Source: Spinacia oleracea | Taxonomy: Eukaryota > Streptophyta > Magnoliopsida > Caryophyllales > Amaranthaceae | Length of the DNA stretch: 64,000 nt | NCBI RefSeq assembly: GCF_020520425.1 | Contig: NC_079487.1 | Coordinates: 129,106,385 to 129,170,384, forward strand | Reading direction: 5' to 3' | In this document: positions 53,443-63,775 of the stretch, piece by piece | Layout: each line of letters begins with the position of its first letter | Position numbering within the stretch: the stretch's first letter is position 1 | The notes under the pieces: generated by a model | The model's input: the letters and a program-made list of their open reading frames with translations, nothing else | What the model was told of the DNA's origin: nothing | Databases searched by the model: none | Translations under genes and position numbers: made by a program

Positions 53443-56424
53443 TCATGGTCTTTTTTCTAATCTTCTAGCCATTGCAAGATCCTGCAATGCTTGGCTTGAT
53501 ATTGTGTGTCCTTGACTTGGTTGAGTCTGTGACAATGGGAAGTCATGTGCAGGGAAGGAGTAGATGGTTTGCTCACCCCCATGATCAGAATAGAAAGCTG
53601 CAGGAGGTCTTTGCCTCTGTGGTGTGGGGAAGTGTTGTGATATAGGCTGCATTAATTAAAACAAATTAGGAACAAGTTGGCTTCAGTACAGTAAAGTAAC
53701 ATGTAAGAAAGAATTTGAGTATATTGAATGACTTACAGTAGCTATTCTTTGATACCCATTTGGGTAGGTATAAATACCCACACCCCTATTGTGCATTGGT
53801 ATAGCTGAACTGGTTCTTGGGTGTTGTTGCTGTGGTGTGGTCTGCTCTGCAGTAGCATGATTGTTGCTGTGTTGTTGTTGCTTAGGGGCATTCTTGCAAC
53901 CCCTTTTGTTGTGGCCTATCACACCACATAAGCTGCATTTCATAGAACAACCTGTTCTCTTCAGCTTACCAGATGCAGTTACCTCTCCAACACCATATCT
54001 CCTCTTTGTTTTAGGTCTTCCATTGACCTTTTTCACCTTTGGAGCCACAACAATGCTATCAGAAGTAGGCCACTCTTGAGGACCATTTAAAGGCTCTAAC
54101 AAAAATTCATATGCCTTCATGTAGGTCTGTTTGCAGAAATATGCATTGACATATTGTTCTGGGTGGTCTACTTTATTCCATATAGCAACAATTGCATGTT
54201 TGCATGGAATCCCACTCACCTGCCATGCATTGCAACTGCAAGTATGTTGGTTCAGATCCACCACATACTTAACCTGTGTTGCACCTTCTCTTACTCCATA
54301 GAAAAACCCACCATCCCAGTATGCATTCCAACCCCTAGCCCAAATTTTGTGTTTCTCTAACTGAATTTGGATCCTAGGACACAACATTATCTCCTTTTTC
54401 CCTATGAAATCTCTTTTCTTATGCAGTCTTTCCATCAAACCCTCTCTGATATCTTCCAACATGGTAATAATAGGCTTGTGCCTTGCACTCAAGATGTATG
54501 CATTAAACACCTCACTCATGTTGTTGTCTACACTGTCACAACAAGATAATGGAGTGTAGAATGCCCTACACCATTTCTTGTAGTTCCTTTTCAGTAGGTC
54601 TTCAGCAGCTTCATGTGAAATACCCCTCATTACTTCAATGTTTTCATTGAAGTGATTTACTGTGTTGCTTTTTGCAATAGTCCAAAATTGTTTTCTGTAC
54701 TTTAAACCACCTCCAAACACTCCCCTAAAGTTACAGTACACATGCCTTGCACACACCCTACTTTCAGCTTGTGGAAACACATTTGACACAGCAGCAAGTA
54801 AACCCTTTTGTTGGTCAGACATGAAAGTGTACCCTGCTCCTTCACTAGTGCCTAAATCAGTAGCTAGAAGTTCTAGAAACCAACTCCATGTGTCAGTGCT
54901 CTCAACCTCACAAACAGCCCAAGCCAAAGGGAACATTTGATTGTTTCCATCCCTCCCTACTGCTACTAACAATTGACCCCCAAATGGTCCCTTTAAGAAA
55001 CATCCATCAAGTGATATGAAAGGTCTGCATCCTGCCAAGAACCCTTTCCTAAGTGCCTCAAAACACAAATACAGTCTGTCAAACACATTTGCATCCAACT
55101 TCAACTTCACTGTGTTCCCTGGATTGCTTCTTAGTATCTCAGCTGCATACCTTGGGAGTAATGCATACTGCTCTTTGTATTCACCAACAATGAGTGCTTG
55201 ACCCCTTCTCCTAGCCCTGGAAGCCTTGTCTTTGCTCACCCTTATACCCTTTTCTAACCAAATGGTTTCCTGAATATCTTGCACTCTCATGTAAGGGTTA
55301 ACCTTAAACAGATTCTGGTAGTGTTCTGCAATCCAATGTGAAGTCATCTTCTTAATGATAGGTGTCCTACCACAAGTGTGCTCACTGACAAATGTTTTCA
55401 CTGTAAATGACCTTCTTCCTCTCTCCCATGAAGCCCAAATTCTCCATTTACAACCTTTATCTTTGTGCTCACACTCTGCACAAACCCTAGTGGAATCATT
55501 TTTAGAAAATGGAATGTTTCTTCCTTTATCAATTGAATAATCTATGATTGCTTTTCTAAATGTCTTTGGATTCTCAAACTGTTGCCCAACATAAAAAGTG
55601 GCTTCCCTCTCTTCAGTTTCAGTGTTGTTTTGCTTCTGTTTCCCTCTCCCCCTCTTATGGTGTTGTGGTGCAACTAAGTAACCAACATCATCCTCATCTT
55701 CTGACTCACTAGGGCTGTCTAAGTCACTGTATCCATCAAAGTCATCCCCCAAATTCAGACCACCTTCTACTTTACTTTCTGCTAGTTTTTTCAGCATTAC
55801 TAACTCCTCAAAATAAGCCTTTTCCCTTCTCATATCATCAGATATCTTAGACCTAGCAGTGGCTAACTCATCATCATCTTCATCTGTACCCTCTGAATCA
55901 TAATCAATTTCAGGTTGAGGCACATTTTGAGGTTGAATTTGAGGTTCAGGTTGAGGTTCAGGTTGAGTTTCAGTTTGTTTGGGTGGGAGTACTGTAAAAG
56001 GTGGTTCCACATAATCAGAATTTAAGTCAACCACATCAGTATTCAACAACTCAAGGAAGCTACCTCTCTCTCCTCCCCCTCCTGCACTCCTGTTTAGGTT
56101 AAAGTTGTAGGTGGGTTTGATTTTATGTTCAATGTATATATGAATGCTTTTGTATTCAAAGAGTAAAGCTAAGAAAGGGTCACAAGTACTACTATCAAAA
56201 CCTAAAAACCTAACCCCATTCTTGAATTATTTCCTAGGGTCCCAGAAATGTACTTTCTCTATATCATTATAACCTAAACTATCGACTAATTCCTTAACAT
56301 ATTTTCCATCTGCATTCTCATGGATGTAATCAAAGACATCCACCCTCCCCCCACTATAAACCATATCACCTTGCACAACCCATTCACCACCATGATGCAC
56401 ATATATGCAAGGGTTCAAAGTCAA
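53443..56424 (-). CDS. mudrA-like: MuDR-type transposase (with one in-frame stop near the N-terminus)
   Basis: The enzyme would bind the terminal repeats and cut and join DNA. The minus-strand main exon (53737-56049) encodes: an acidic linker; a MuDR DNA-binding region (EREATFYVGQQF..., C190/C193/C200, H224/C226); a MULE DDE core with Asp348 (SLDGC), Asp412 (SDQQKG), CxxH 433-436 and Glu513 (NNMSEVFN); a SWIM finger (CSC 604-606, CKH 616-618); and a zinc knuckle (CSLCGVIGHNKRGC). A 90-bp intron (53647-53736, GTAAGT...GCAG) joins a final exon ending ARRLEKRP at 53443. Upstream, 56227-56424 encodes a PB1-like domain (IYVHHGGEWVVQGDMVYSGG...) in the same frame, separated only by TAA at 56227-56229. 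The true first exon was not found; TCAG|AT near 56443 may be its acceptor. Confidence 0.88.
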
Positions 56425-56858
56425 ATCATCAACATCATCTGATCAAAGTTAAACAATATCAATTAAAAAAAACAAAACTTTAAGAAATCAAACCAAACCA
56501 AAGCTTGAATAACAACACAAGAGATAACAAAAGGAAACATTTCATTCATTCATCATCATGATCATTCCAGTTTCATTTACAAAAGGGTAGGCTTCAACCC
56601 TAACATTTCAAACCTCAATCCACTATTGAGGGAGAAGTCTACGGTTAGATATAAACTATTGTCATAGCAGTGACAAATACCAAAAACCAACATTTGTCAC
56701 ATTCACAAAAACCTAATTGCAATGACAGTAGTAATGTAATTGTCCTTGAAAATTAAAAATAAAAAAAGCTATAAACAAGCTGTATCAACAAAAGCTTGAC
56801 AAAAGAGGGGCCACCACCAGCGCCACCACCACCCACCCTGCATGGCCTCCACCACCAG

Positions 56859-57119
56859 CTACTCCTCCTCTTCCTTGAAAAGGAGGGGGAAGCCGTCAAA
56901 GTAGACGGTCATGTCCTTGTCCAACCAGGCGTGGAAGTCACGACCATCATTGTCAATGATGTCCATGATGACCCACTCACGCAGCCATGCACGGTAGCAT
57001 CCTTGAGGGTAGTGGTATGGGAGGCGGTACCGCAGCTTGGCCCACCGACGCTACTGCTTGCACACACTCTGCACAGCAGACTGCCCCTCCCAGTCCAGCC
57101 TGGGGAAGATCTGGGTGAT
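56859..57119 (-). pseudogene. GC-rich coding-like fragment inside the MULE, unknown family
   Basis: On the minus strand about 87 codons read as protein-like sequence (QIFPRLDWEGQSAVQSVCKQ, then RRWAKLRYRLPYHYPQG, then REWVIMDIIDNDGRDFHAWL) with one internal stop. Codons strongly prefer G or C in the third position, unlike the rest of the window. I do not recognise the family. It could be a captured host gene piece, as in Pack-MULEs, or an upstream exon of the element. The plus-strand ORF at 56796-57122 is a low-complexity Pro/Leu/His shadow. Confidence 0.4.
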
Positions 57120-58140
57120 TAGAATGTCTTGATGATGGCAAAGGGGGTGTGCCTCCCTTAAAGCATGGGCTCCTAAAGTCAAAGTAACGGCCAAAGTCAA
57201 TAAAACAGTAAGTAAACCCTAATTATTATACGGAATCTAGATTAAAATACTTCTAAATTAAGAAACAATAGTTTAAATAAACACCATTTTCAAGAAAATG
57301 CAAGCATCAATTCGAATTAATCAAACTCTGTTTTTTATTTAAGTGAATCAAAAACAGTAAGTGAAACCCTAATTACTACAAAATCTAGTTTAAATTAATT
57401 CCAAGTTAGGCAACAATTGTATAATTTAACATATTAAACACCATTTTCAAGAACATGCAAGCATCAATTCGAATTAAATATTGGAAAGTAAAAACGGACG
57501 AAACCCTAATTCCAACTTCAATTGATAAATTATGCGAAATCAGCCCACGATTGTTTAAATTAACATATAAAACACCACAATCAAGATAATGCATGCACCA
57601 ATTTTGGGAAAAAGTTACTTAACAAAAAAACCCTAATTTATCATGGCTCAACTGCAAACATTTATTGAAAAAACCGACAAATTGAATGAAAATACCTTCG
57701 TCCCATCTGGATATTCTTGTTCTCTTCCTGGTGAGACCTTCCCACTTGGAATCAGCAGACCTTTTGTTTGATACGCAAGAACCCATTTTTTTGCAGAAAA
57801 CTCAGGAGTAATAACTTCTAATTCTCTTAAGTGTTTGAGTGAGTAAATGGCAAAAAGACAACTGAGAGTGAAAATGGGGGGGGGGGGGGACCATATAAAT
57901 AGGAAGTGAAAAGGGGGGAAATAGGGTTGGGAACAGTAAAAAATTACCGCCAAAACATTATTAGGAAGGAACCAGAAAAAACGAGGGAAGTTGGAAGGGT
58001 TTCCACGTGTACACATTGAAAAAGTAAGTTGAAAAGGCTAAGTAATTGGAAAACGCTTATTTTCATCAAAATCATCTGTTTTCAATCATTAATCTACGTG
58101 TATATTAATTCTCCTTTTATTTTAATAATTTTTAATATTA

Positions 58141-58287
58141 TTAAATGCATTTTAACGGACGTTAGTGAAGGAAAACAAAAAGCAGCGTTTTCCATCCATT
58201 TTGAGGGACCTAAATGCTCCTTTTGAAACTTGAGGGACCTAACTGCTCCTTTTGGCAAAGTTTAGGGACCTTCAGTACAGTTTACTC
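58141..58287 (-). repeat. Right terminal inverted repeat of the MULE
   Basis: Inverted match to 52417-52563. It lies at the 5' side of the transposase gene and would supply its promoter. Confidence 0.92.
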
Positions 58288-58654
58288 GCCAACAGGCTAC
58301 ACAAGGAATTAAGGCACACAAATTAAAGGTTTTTTATTCCTTCCAATAAAGATATATTTTTCCTATTATGGGCTATTGGATATTTTTTTAGGATTCTCTA
58401 TTGGACTTATTTTGTCTGAACTTACTTTAACTTTATCTGAACTTATCTGAACTTATTTAGACTTATTTTATCTGAAAAAATATATTTTGTCTGAAATAAA
58501 TTTATTTGTTTGCCAAAATGTATGAAAGAAACTTACTTTGTATTTATTCCGAACTTATTTTGTCTAAAATAGTCAAACTATGAGTCGAACAAAATAGAGC
58601 CTTAATATTCCTGTTACATTTGTGTTTACTATTTATTTCCTTAACATCGGAGTA

Positions 58655-58869
58655 CTCCCTCCGTTCCTTAATGTTCTTCCCATTTCATTTAGACACATTT
58701 GCCAATGCACATGGTGTATCGTTGATATCTCTAATTATATTTTAGTAAAGTTATAAAATTCTTGTATTATTAAAGTTCTCATTGAGACGAATCAAACAAG
58801 ATTTTACATGACTATGTTTTTTCCAGTATCAAGATTTCAAATAAAAATAATAAAATGGATCTGAGGGAG
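58655..58869. mobile_element. Stowaway MITE variant
   Basis: It starts CTCCCTCCGTTCCTTAATG and ends 'ggatctgagggag', with TA on both sides. At 215 bp it is shorter than the 2218 family, with a partly related interior ('gacgaatcaaacaagatttt'). Confidence 0.85.
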
Positions 58870-59377
58870 TAATACTAATACGAAGTATCTATGTCCTTAA
58901 ATTTTTTATTTTGACAATAATGTAAATCAATCAAAATAAGAAACAATCAACCTTTGAATGTGGAAAAAATTAGACCACGCACAACTACACAAGAGGGAGC
59001 TAGGGCCTAAGGGATGCAATTGGGTTAGATGTTTCTCCATCACTCGGCATCAAACTTTGTAATTGCTCGTTCATTGAAATTTTGTCTTAACATACTATGA
59101 TTCTTAATATTTAGCATATGGCATTACCAAAATGTTAAGAAAAAGAAAAGCAAGGTGGTCTTTCTTAACACCACATTTAATTCGTGGTATACGAACCATG
59201 TGTTTTTAGCCTATCCCTAAAATAGAAAATCGACTACAAAACTACAAATAAAAATATTAAGTTAGCTAAAAAGATAATATCAAACACCCTTTTTATTTTA
59301 TGTAACAAGTAAACAAGGAAAGATTTCTTTAAAATTTCATTGTTGGAAAATACATTTTATTTAGCCTCTATTTAAAT
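58870..59377. other. Intergenic, no gene seen
   Basis: AT-rich; the part nearest 59377 is probably the 3' UTR of the minus-strand knottin gene. Confidence 0.5.
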
Positions 59378-59635
59378 TTAGGGTCGCGGTGTGCATACAC
59401 CCGCAGATTCAGAATCTAATTTGCAAAAATAAGGTTGACAACACCGGTTGAGGAGATCATCACATGGTTGACCACTAGCTACACATTCAAGGCCAATATC
59501 ATTAGGAACAAGCGCTTCAAAGAGGTTGTTTGAGGGCAAGGGAAGCTCTCGGACAGCGGAGATTGATTGAGGTTTGGTTGCAACCCCTAAAAAGGCTATC
59601 AACATAAGAAATGTAACCACCTTCTTCATCTCCAT
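59378..59635 (-). CDS. Secreted single-knottin peptide A
   Basis: This 85-residue precursor has a signal peptide 1-27 (MEMKKVVTFLMLIAFLGVAT...SISA). A short spacer (VRELPLPSNNLFEALVPNDIG) precedes one six-cysteine domain: C-x6-C-x6-CC-x4-C-x9-C. The frame resembles Mirabilis Mj-AMP and Phytolacca PAFP-S knottins, which have C-x6-C-x8-CC-x3-C-x10-C, but the loops differ, so antimicrobial activity is a guess. On the minus strand a TATA box (TATAAAAG, at 59747-59754) lies about 115 bp upstream. A paralogue is at 63104-63355. Both starts share MEMK and both precursors have TKP in the signal region. Confidence 0.88.
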   Translation of the reverse strand: MEMKKVVTFLMLIAFLGVATKPQSISAVRELPLPSNNLFEALVPNDIGLECVASGQPCDDLLNRCCQPYFCKLDSESAGVCTPRP

Positions 59636-59746
59636 TACTTTAATTAGTTACTCTCTCAATATAACTTGCTAATTTTGTTTCTTGACTTATATTATCTTTG
59701 TGGCTTTGAGTATTTGTGTGTATTGGATCGTTGGAGTTGAACACCC

Positions 59747-59754
59747 TTTTATAA
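59747..59754 (-). promoter_or_regulatory. TATA box of single-knottin gene A
   Basis: TATAAAAG on the minus strand about 115 bp before the ATG; no other TATA-like motif is better placed. Confidence 0.65.
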
Positions 59755-59759
59755 AACCG

Positions 59760-61208
59760 TATGTTTAATAACATAATTTCTCTATCATTAATGGGATTTG
59801 ATTTTTATAAATCCAAATATTTTATCTTTAATTTTATTTGAACAAAAAAGGACATATTTAACCAATTATGATTCTTTCTTTTTTTGTATTGATTCTTTTG
59901 CGATAGAGATGTATGATCAATGATAAAGGTGTCTAAATAGATCCATATACTTTGTTCATTTGTTTCTCTTTTTGTTTGATCTCTTTCCTAGCGATGATAA
60001 TATCGTACATTTTTTTGATCTCATTCCTAATTTGGACAGATATCATATGTTTATATTTACGGAGTATTTGTTTCCTAGTTTTTCTAATTATGGTATCGAA
60101 TTTTTTATTTCTTTCCCCACCCCCCTCCCCCTCCCCACCAACCCCCAACAACAATAAAACACAAAATCTTAAATACGGAGTAAGGAAATTCCTTTAAAAT
60201 AAACACTTAAATATTGTAAAACTAAGTGGAAAGTTATTTCAAAATGATAAATAGTTACCCCGTTATAATTAAAACTAGTCTTTTATGCGTCCAAAGAGGT
60301 TTTGGATCCTCTAAAGTTCTAAAATAACTCTACAAGGCAGAGTTTGATCAATATCAAGGTATCAACCATTGAATGAAAAATCAATGGCTCATGATTCCCC
60401 CCTATTTTTTTTTCTTCTAAAAACAGTTTTATTATTTTATCAAAATCTTAGGAGAAAATTTAGGAAATTCAAATAGTTTTTACTTGGAAAATAAGATTTA
60501 GGAAAATCTGATTTTATTTAAAACGTAAAAACAATATTTATTTATGTAAATGTTTTCCATAAAATTTGCTACCAGATATTTTGATAAATCATTAAATCTA
60601 AGTTCCTCTTAGTTCCATAGTATAACGTTAACCGTATTAATAACTTACACGAATTCTAAGTATAATAAACTACCTAGTCTTCATGTCTTCTCTTTATTGG
60701 AACTTACAACTCAGAGGCTTCAATTGTTCCTACTCCGAAACAGGTGAGTTCCTCGTTTAGTATTGAGGAACTTAGAGCTTAGAACTAGGAACTCCACCAT
60801 TCTTTGCTTATTATGGAAATCATCCGATTGCAATAGTTGTTCCTCTGGTTTGTATTAGCTTTGATGCTCTGGCTTTGCCATTTCCAACTCAGGAACTCCA
60901 GCAGCTATCCTTAGTTCCTCACAGGAACTTGTGCACTTAACTGTGAACATAAACCAACAACATTAGGAAGTTTTCTTCAAGTCATCAACCAAAACTTAGT
61001 AGGGTCAACAATTAGACACCAAAATAATTGGGACATGTATTTTTATTACAGAGTTATTTGTTTCGCTGATCAGTTATGCAAATGACTTTTGTTTAATTGA
61101 AATTAAAATATGATTTATTTTTAACAATATAAAAATGTGGCATAATAAAAAAAACTTGAAAGTAAAAAAATCTGACATTCTTATTAATCACATACTACAA
61201 TTTCCCAC
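59760..61208. other. Upstream region of knottin A and intergenic DNA
   Basis: Around 59945-60060, words such as 'tgatctctttcctag' and 'cctaatttggacagatatca' match the repeat upstream of the other single-knottin gene (63776-64000). The rest has no supported gene; ORFs near 59933-60197 are low-complexity. Confidence 0.55.
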
Positions 61209-61375
61209 CAATTGTCTGTTGGTTTAGTGGTGATTGAGGTTGAACTTGGTAGGGAGGACCCCGCGCGCGTGTTCGATCCCTCGTAACAACAATTGAGAGG
61301 GGATTGGACCCTATCCACTTAGAACTCGCCCCGAATCCGGATTAGCACTAAGGGTGAACCGGGTGGTACACAAAA
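61209..61375 (+). mobile_element. tRNA-derived SINE, copy 2
   Basis: Box A-like GTTTAGTGGTGATTG (about 61221) and box B GTGTTCGATCCC (about 61270) are followed by 'ctcgccccgaatccggatta' and 'gggtgaaccgggtggta', then an A-rich tail. It matches the SINE at 6022 with moderate divergence. Confidence 0.75.
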
Positions 61376-62274
61376 AAAATAAAAAATAAAGTTGTATTTA
61401 TTAAAGTTGTATTTATTAAGTTTTATTTGTATTTATTTTTTTAATTAAAATTAAAGTTGTTTTCACTATAATTAAAAAGACACTAAATGTGAGATTTTGA
61501 AAAAAAAAATGAAAACAGAATTAATGATGGATTAATTTGCATTTTTTTTTTGAAAAATGAATATTTATTATACTTTAAAACGCGTGCAAAATACCAGACT
61601 TAAAAAATATTTTGAGACGTAGTAGTCATCTATTTATAGAAAAAAATCATTTTAAACATAACGTATAAAATCTTTCCATTTATGACCTTTCACGCTACGC
61701 ATCGTGTGTGTCAGTGTGTAAACACTAGTAATGCATAACAGTTACAATATCCTTTAGAATACTTAATTATTTACCCATCAAAATATACAAAGTTAATAAA
61801 CATATTAAAAGTTATTTCGATGTAAATTGAATTTATCATACGCCTGCCCGCCTGGAGCACATAAAAACTTTTGATAATAAAAATTTCAAGAACACAACTA
61901 CTTCGTATCTTACAGTCCATTCAACAAACACTTCCTTCGTTTCTTTTTACTTACTTTGTTTTTTCCCTATTCACGTACATATTGTACTTATTTTTGATAT
62001 CTAAGGACAAAATATCTTATTAGTTTCGTCTTATTGTATATTTTTTGAATACCAATTTTTTAAAAAAAATTTTACTTATCAATAATCAAAAATATTAATT
62101 GTTCAAGTTATTACAAACGTGAAAAATAAGGTGTTACCGATAAAAATAAATACTTCCTCCGACAATGAAGTACTTCCTCCCCTAGAAAAGGTCTCCAAAT
62201 CATCCTTCAATTCCATGTCTTAGAAAGTAAACTCAGACGACTTAATTCGGTCACAAATTATTATTTAAAGACGT
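61376..62274. other. Intergenic, old MITE remnants
   Basis: AT-rich. A stretch from 'cttccttcgtttctttttac' (61931) to 'atacttcctccg' (62161) looks like an eroded Stowaway-type element. No gene. Confidence 0.5.
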
Positions 62275-62282
62275 TGTACAAC

Positions 62283-62656
62283 TAGGCCTGGTTATCGGAT
62301 GGGGCGGGTCAGGGTCGGTGCGGGTTAAAAGAGGGTCGGGTATTGAAATGGTCATTTTTAGAGGGTCGATAATGGGCGGGTCAATAGCGGGTCATTATTG
62401 GGCGGGTCAATAAACGAGCAATGAAAAATGAAAAACAAAAGAGCCATGTGCAAGTACAAGTAAATACGAAGCTATGCATGTAATTTTTTGTATCATTACT
62501 ATTTTTATTTTCAAAATAATTGTAGTATAAGTTTGACCCTATAATGACCATGTCCAATAAAGGCCCTGTCCAATAAGAGCCCTGCCCAATAAAAGCCCTA
62601 TTAACTTGACCCTAACCCTATATCCATTGGACTACCCTGTCCAATAACCAGGTCTA
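62283..62656. mobile_element. hAT MITE 'TAGACCTGGTTAT', copy 2 (inverted)
   Basis: Ends TAGGCCTGGTTATCGG and inverted CCAATAACCAGGTCTA are flanked by an exact 8-bp duplication (tgtacaac, 62275-62282 and 62657-62664). The interior, including 'gagccatgtgcaagtacaag', matches copy 1 at 34609 in reverse orientation. Confidence 0.93.
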
Positions 62657-62955
62657 TGTACAACAAATATTGTACACGTAAGTAAAAAAAATTAACTCAA
62701 AATGCTTAAAAGTTATTCCCAATATAATGTAACAATTATCTATTTTTTAGTGATAAGTTTTTTCATGTTAATAAAAGTTATTCTTTCAAAATCACTAATT
62801 ATATTTGAAATTATTCATTTAAGTATTTAACCTTTAAAATCATAATACTTCGTATAAAAGTTTAAAAAAACATAATGAGTAAAAGTTAAAAAAAAAATAG
62901 TTGGGTAAAAATTCTCTCTGTGTACAATAAATTTATTGTACATGTGTAAGATCTT
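62657..62955. mobile_element. MITE with palindromic 'tgtacaataaatttattgtaca' end
   Basis: Related in reverse orientation to 9400-9700. The hAT MITE inserted at or next to its left end, so its boundary there is blurred. Confidence 0.5.
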
Positions 62956-63103
62956 TTATACATAGTAATTTATGACCAAATTTCCACGTATAATTAAGAG
63001 ATAAATAAACACTAGAATAATAATAATAAAATAAAAAAAACGTGTCTATTATCGTATTTTTTTCTCAAATAAAAAGGGATACTATTTTATTCAAAATTTA
63101 ATC

Positions 63104-63355
63104 TTAAACAACATCTAGTCGAATACAATCACCGCCAACTTCTGACCTGAATCTACAATAATAAGGCTCACAACATTTTACGAAGAAGTTACATAATCCG
63201 CCAAGGTCTACGCATTGTAATCCGACATCGTTAACTAGAAAGAATTTGTTTGGGGTAGGGACAATGTTGCGACCAGCCATGGTCGATGGAGGTTTTGTAA
63301 CAACTAATAAAAGTGCTACTAATATTATAAAACTAACCAAGTTCTTCATCTCCAT
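63104..63355 (-). CDS. Secreted single-knottin peptide B
   Basis: This 83-residue precursor has a signal peptide 1-27 (MEMKNLVSFIILVALLLVVT...STMA). A short spacer (GRNIVPTPNKFFLVNDVG) precedes one six-cysteine domain C-x6-C-x5-CC-x4-C-x9-C. It is a paralogue of the gene at 59378, sharing NDxGLxCV and CCxPYxC. The usual TATA box is replaced by a (TA)n stretch (63464-63476 on the minus strand), immediately next to a Stowaway MITE at 63477. The promoter may therefore have been altered. Function is inferred as defence only from the fold. Confidence 0.85.
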   Translation of the reverse strand: MEMKNLVSFIILVALLLVVTKPPSTMAGRNIVPTPNKFFLVNDVGLQCVDLGGLCNFFVKCCEPYYCRFRSEVGGDCIRLDVV

Positions 63356-63476
63356 TATTTCACTTGGTCTATCACTATATAAAGCTTGCTAATTTTTTAA
63401 TTGATTCCTTTATTATTTGAGACTTGGTATGTGTGTACATCTGATAATAAAAGTAGAGGTTCCTTATATATATATA

Positions 63477-63732
63477 CTACCTCCGTTTCTTAATGTTCTT
63501 TACGCTTTGGAATATGCGTCCAAAGTGTGAAAACTTTGACCGTGAATTCTCACTGTTATATACATCAAAATGTTATCATGTAAGATCTTGTTAGATTGAT
63601 CTCATTATGTATTTTCAAAATATCAAGTTTTTATAATTTTTTCACATACGGAAATGGATATATAAGTCGTTAAATATTGCATTGGAGTCCGTGCAAATAG
63701 TAAGCGTAAAGAACATTAAGGAACGGAGGTAG
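63477..63732. mobile_element. Stowaway MITE upstream of knottin B
   Basis: 256 bp, starting CTACCTCCGTTTCTTAATG, flanked by TA. It is close in sequence and equal in length to the copy at 2218 but in opposite orientation. It lies about 120 bp upstream of the knottin B start codon. Confidence 0.9.
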
Positions 63733-63775
63733 TATATGAAAAGGTATAAGAAATCCATATAGATTGTTATATTGT

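Larger units (their letters stand above)
52417..58287 (-). mobile_element. MuDR-type MULE, 5.9 kb, nearly complete
   Basis: Terminal inverted repeats of 147 bp (52417-52563 and 58141-58287), starting GAGTAAA and containing 'ggtccctaaactttgcc' and 'ctaacgtccgttaaaatgca', are flanked by a 10-bp duplication (gccaacaggc, 52407-52416 and 58288-58297). Inside are a MuDR transposase gene on the minus strand (53443-56424) and a GRF zinc-finger gene on the plus strand (52933-53361) reading toward it. A GC-rich insert lies at about 56800-57125. The ends are still very similar and all transposase motifs are present, so the copy is young, perhaps recently active. Confidence 0.95.

Noticed and set aside
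56796-57122. Plus-strand 108-residue Pro/Leu/His-rich ORF in the MULE
   Set aside because: Composition is that of the antisense of a GC-rich coding-like minus-strand fragment; no domain.
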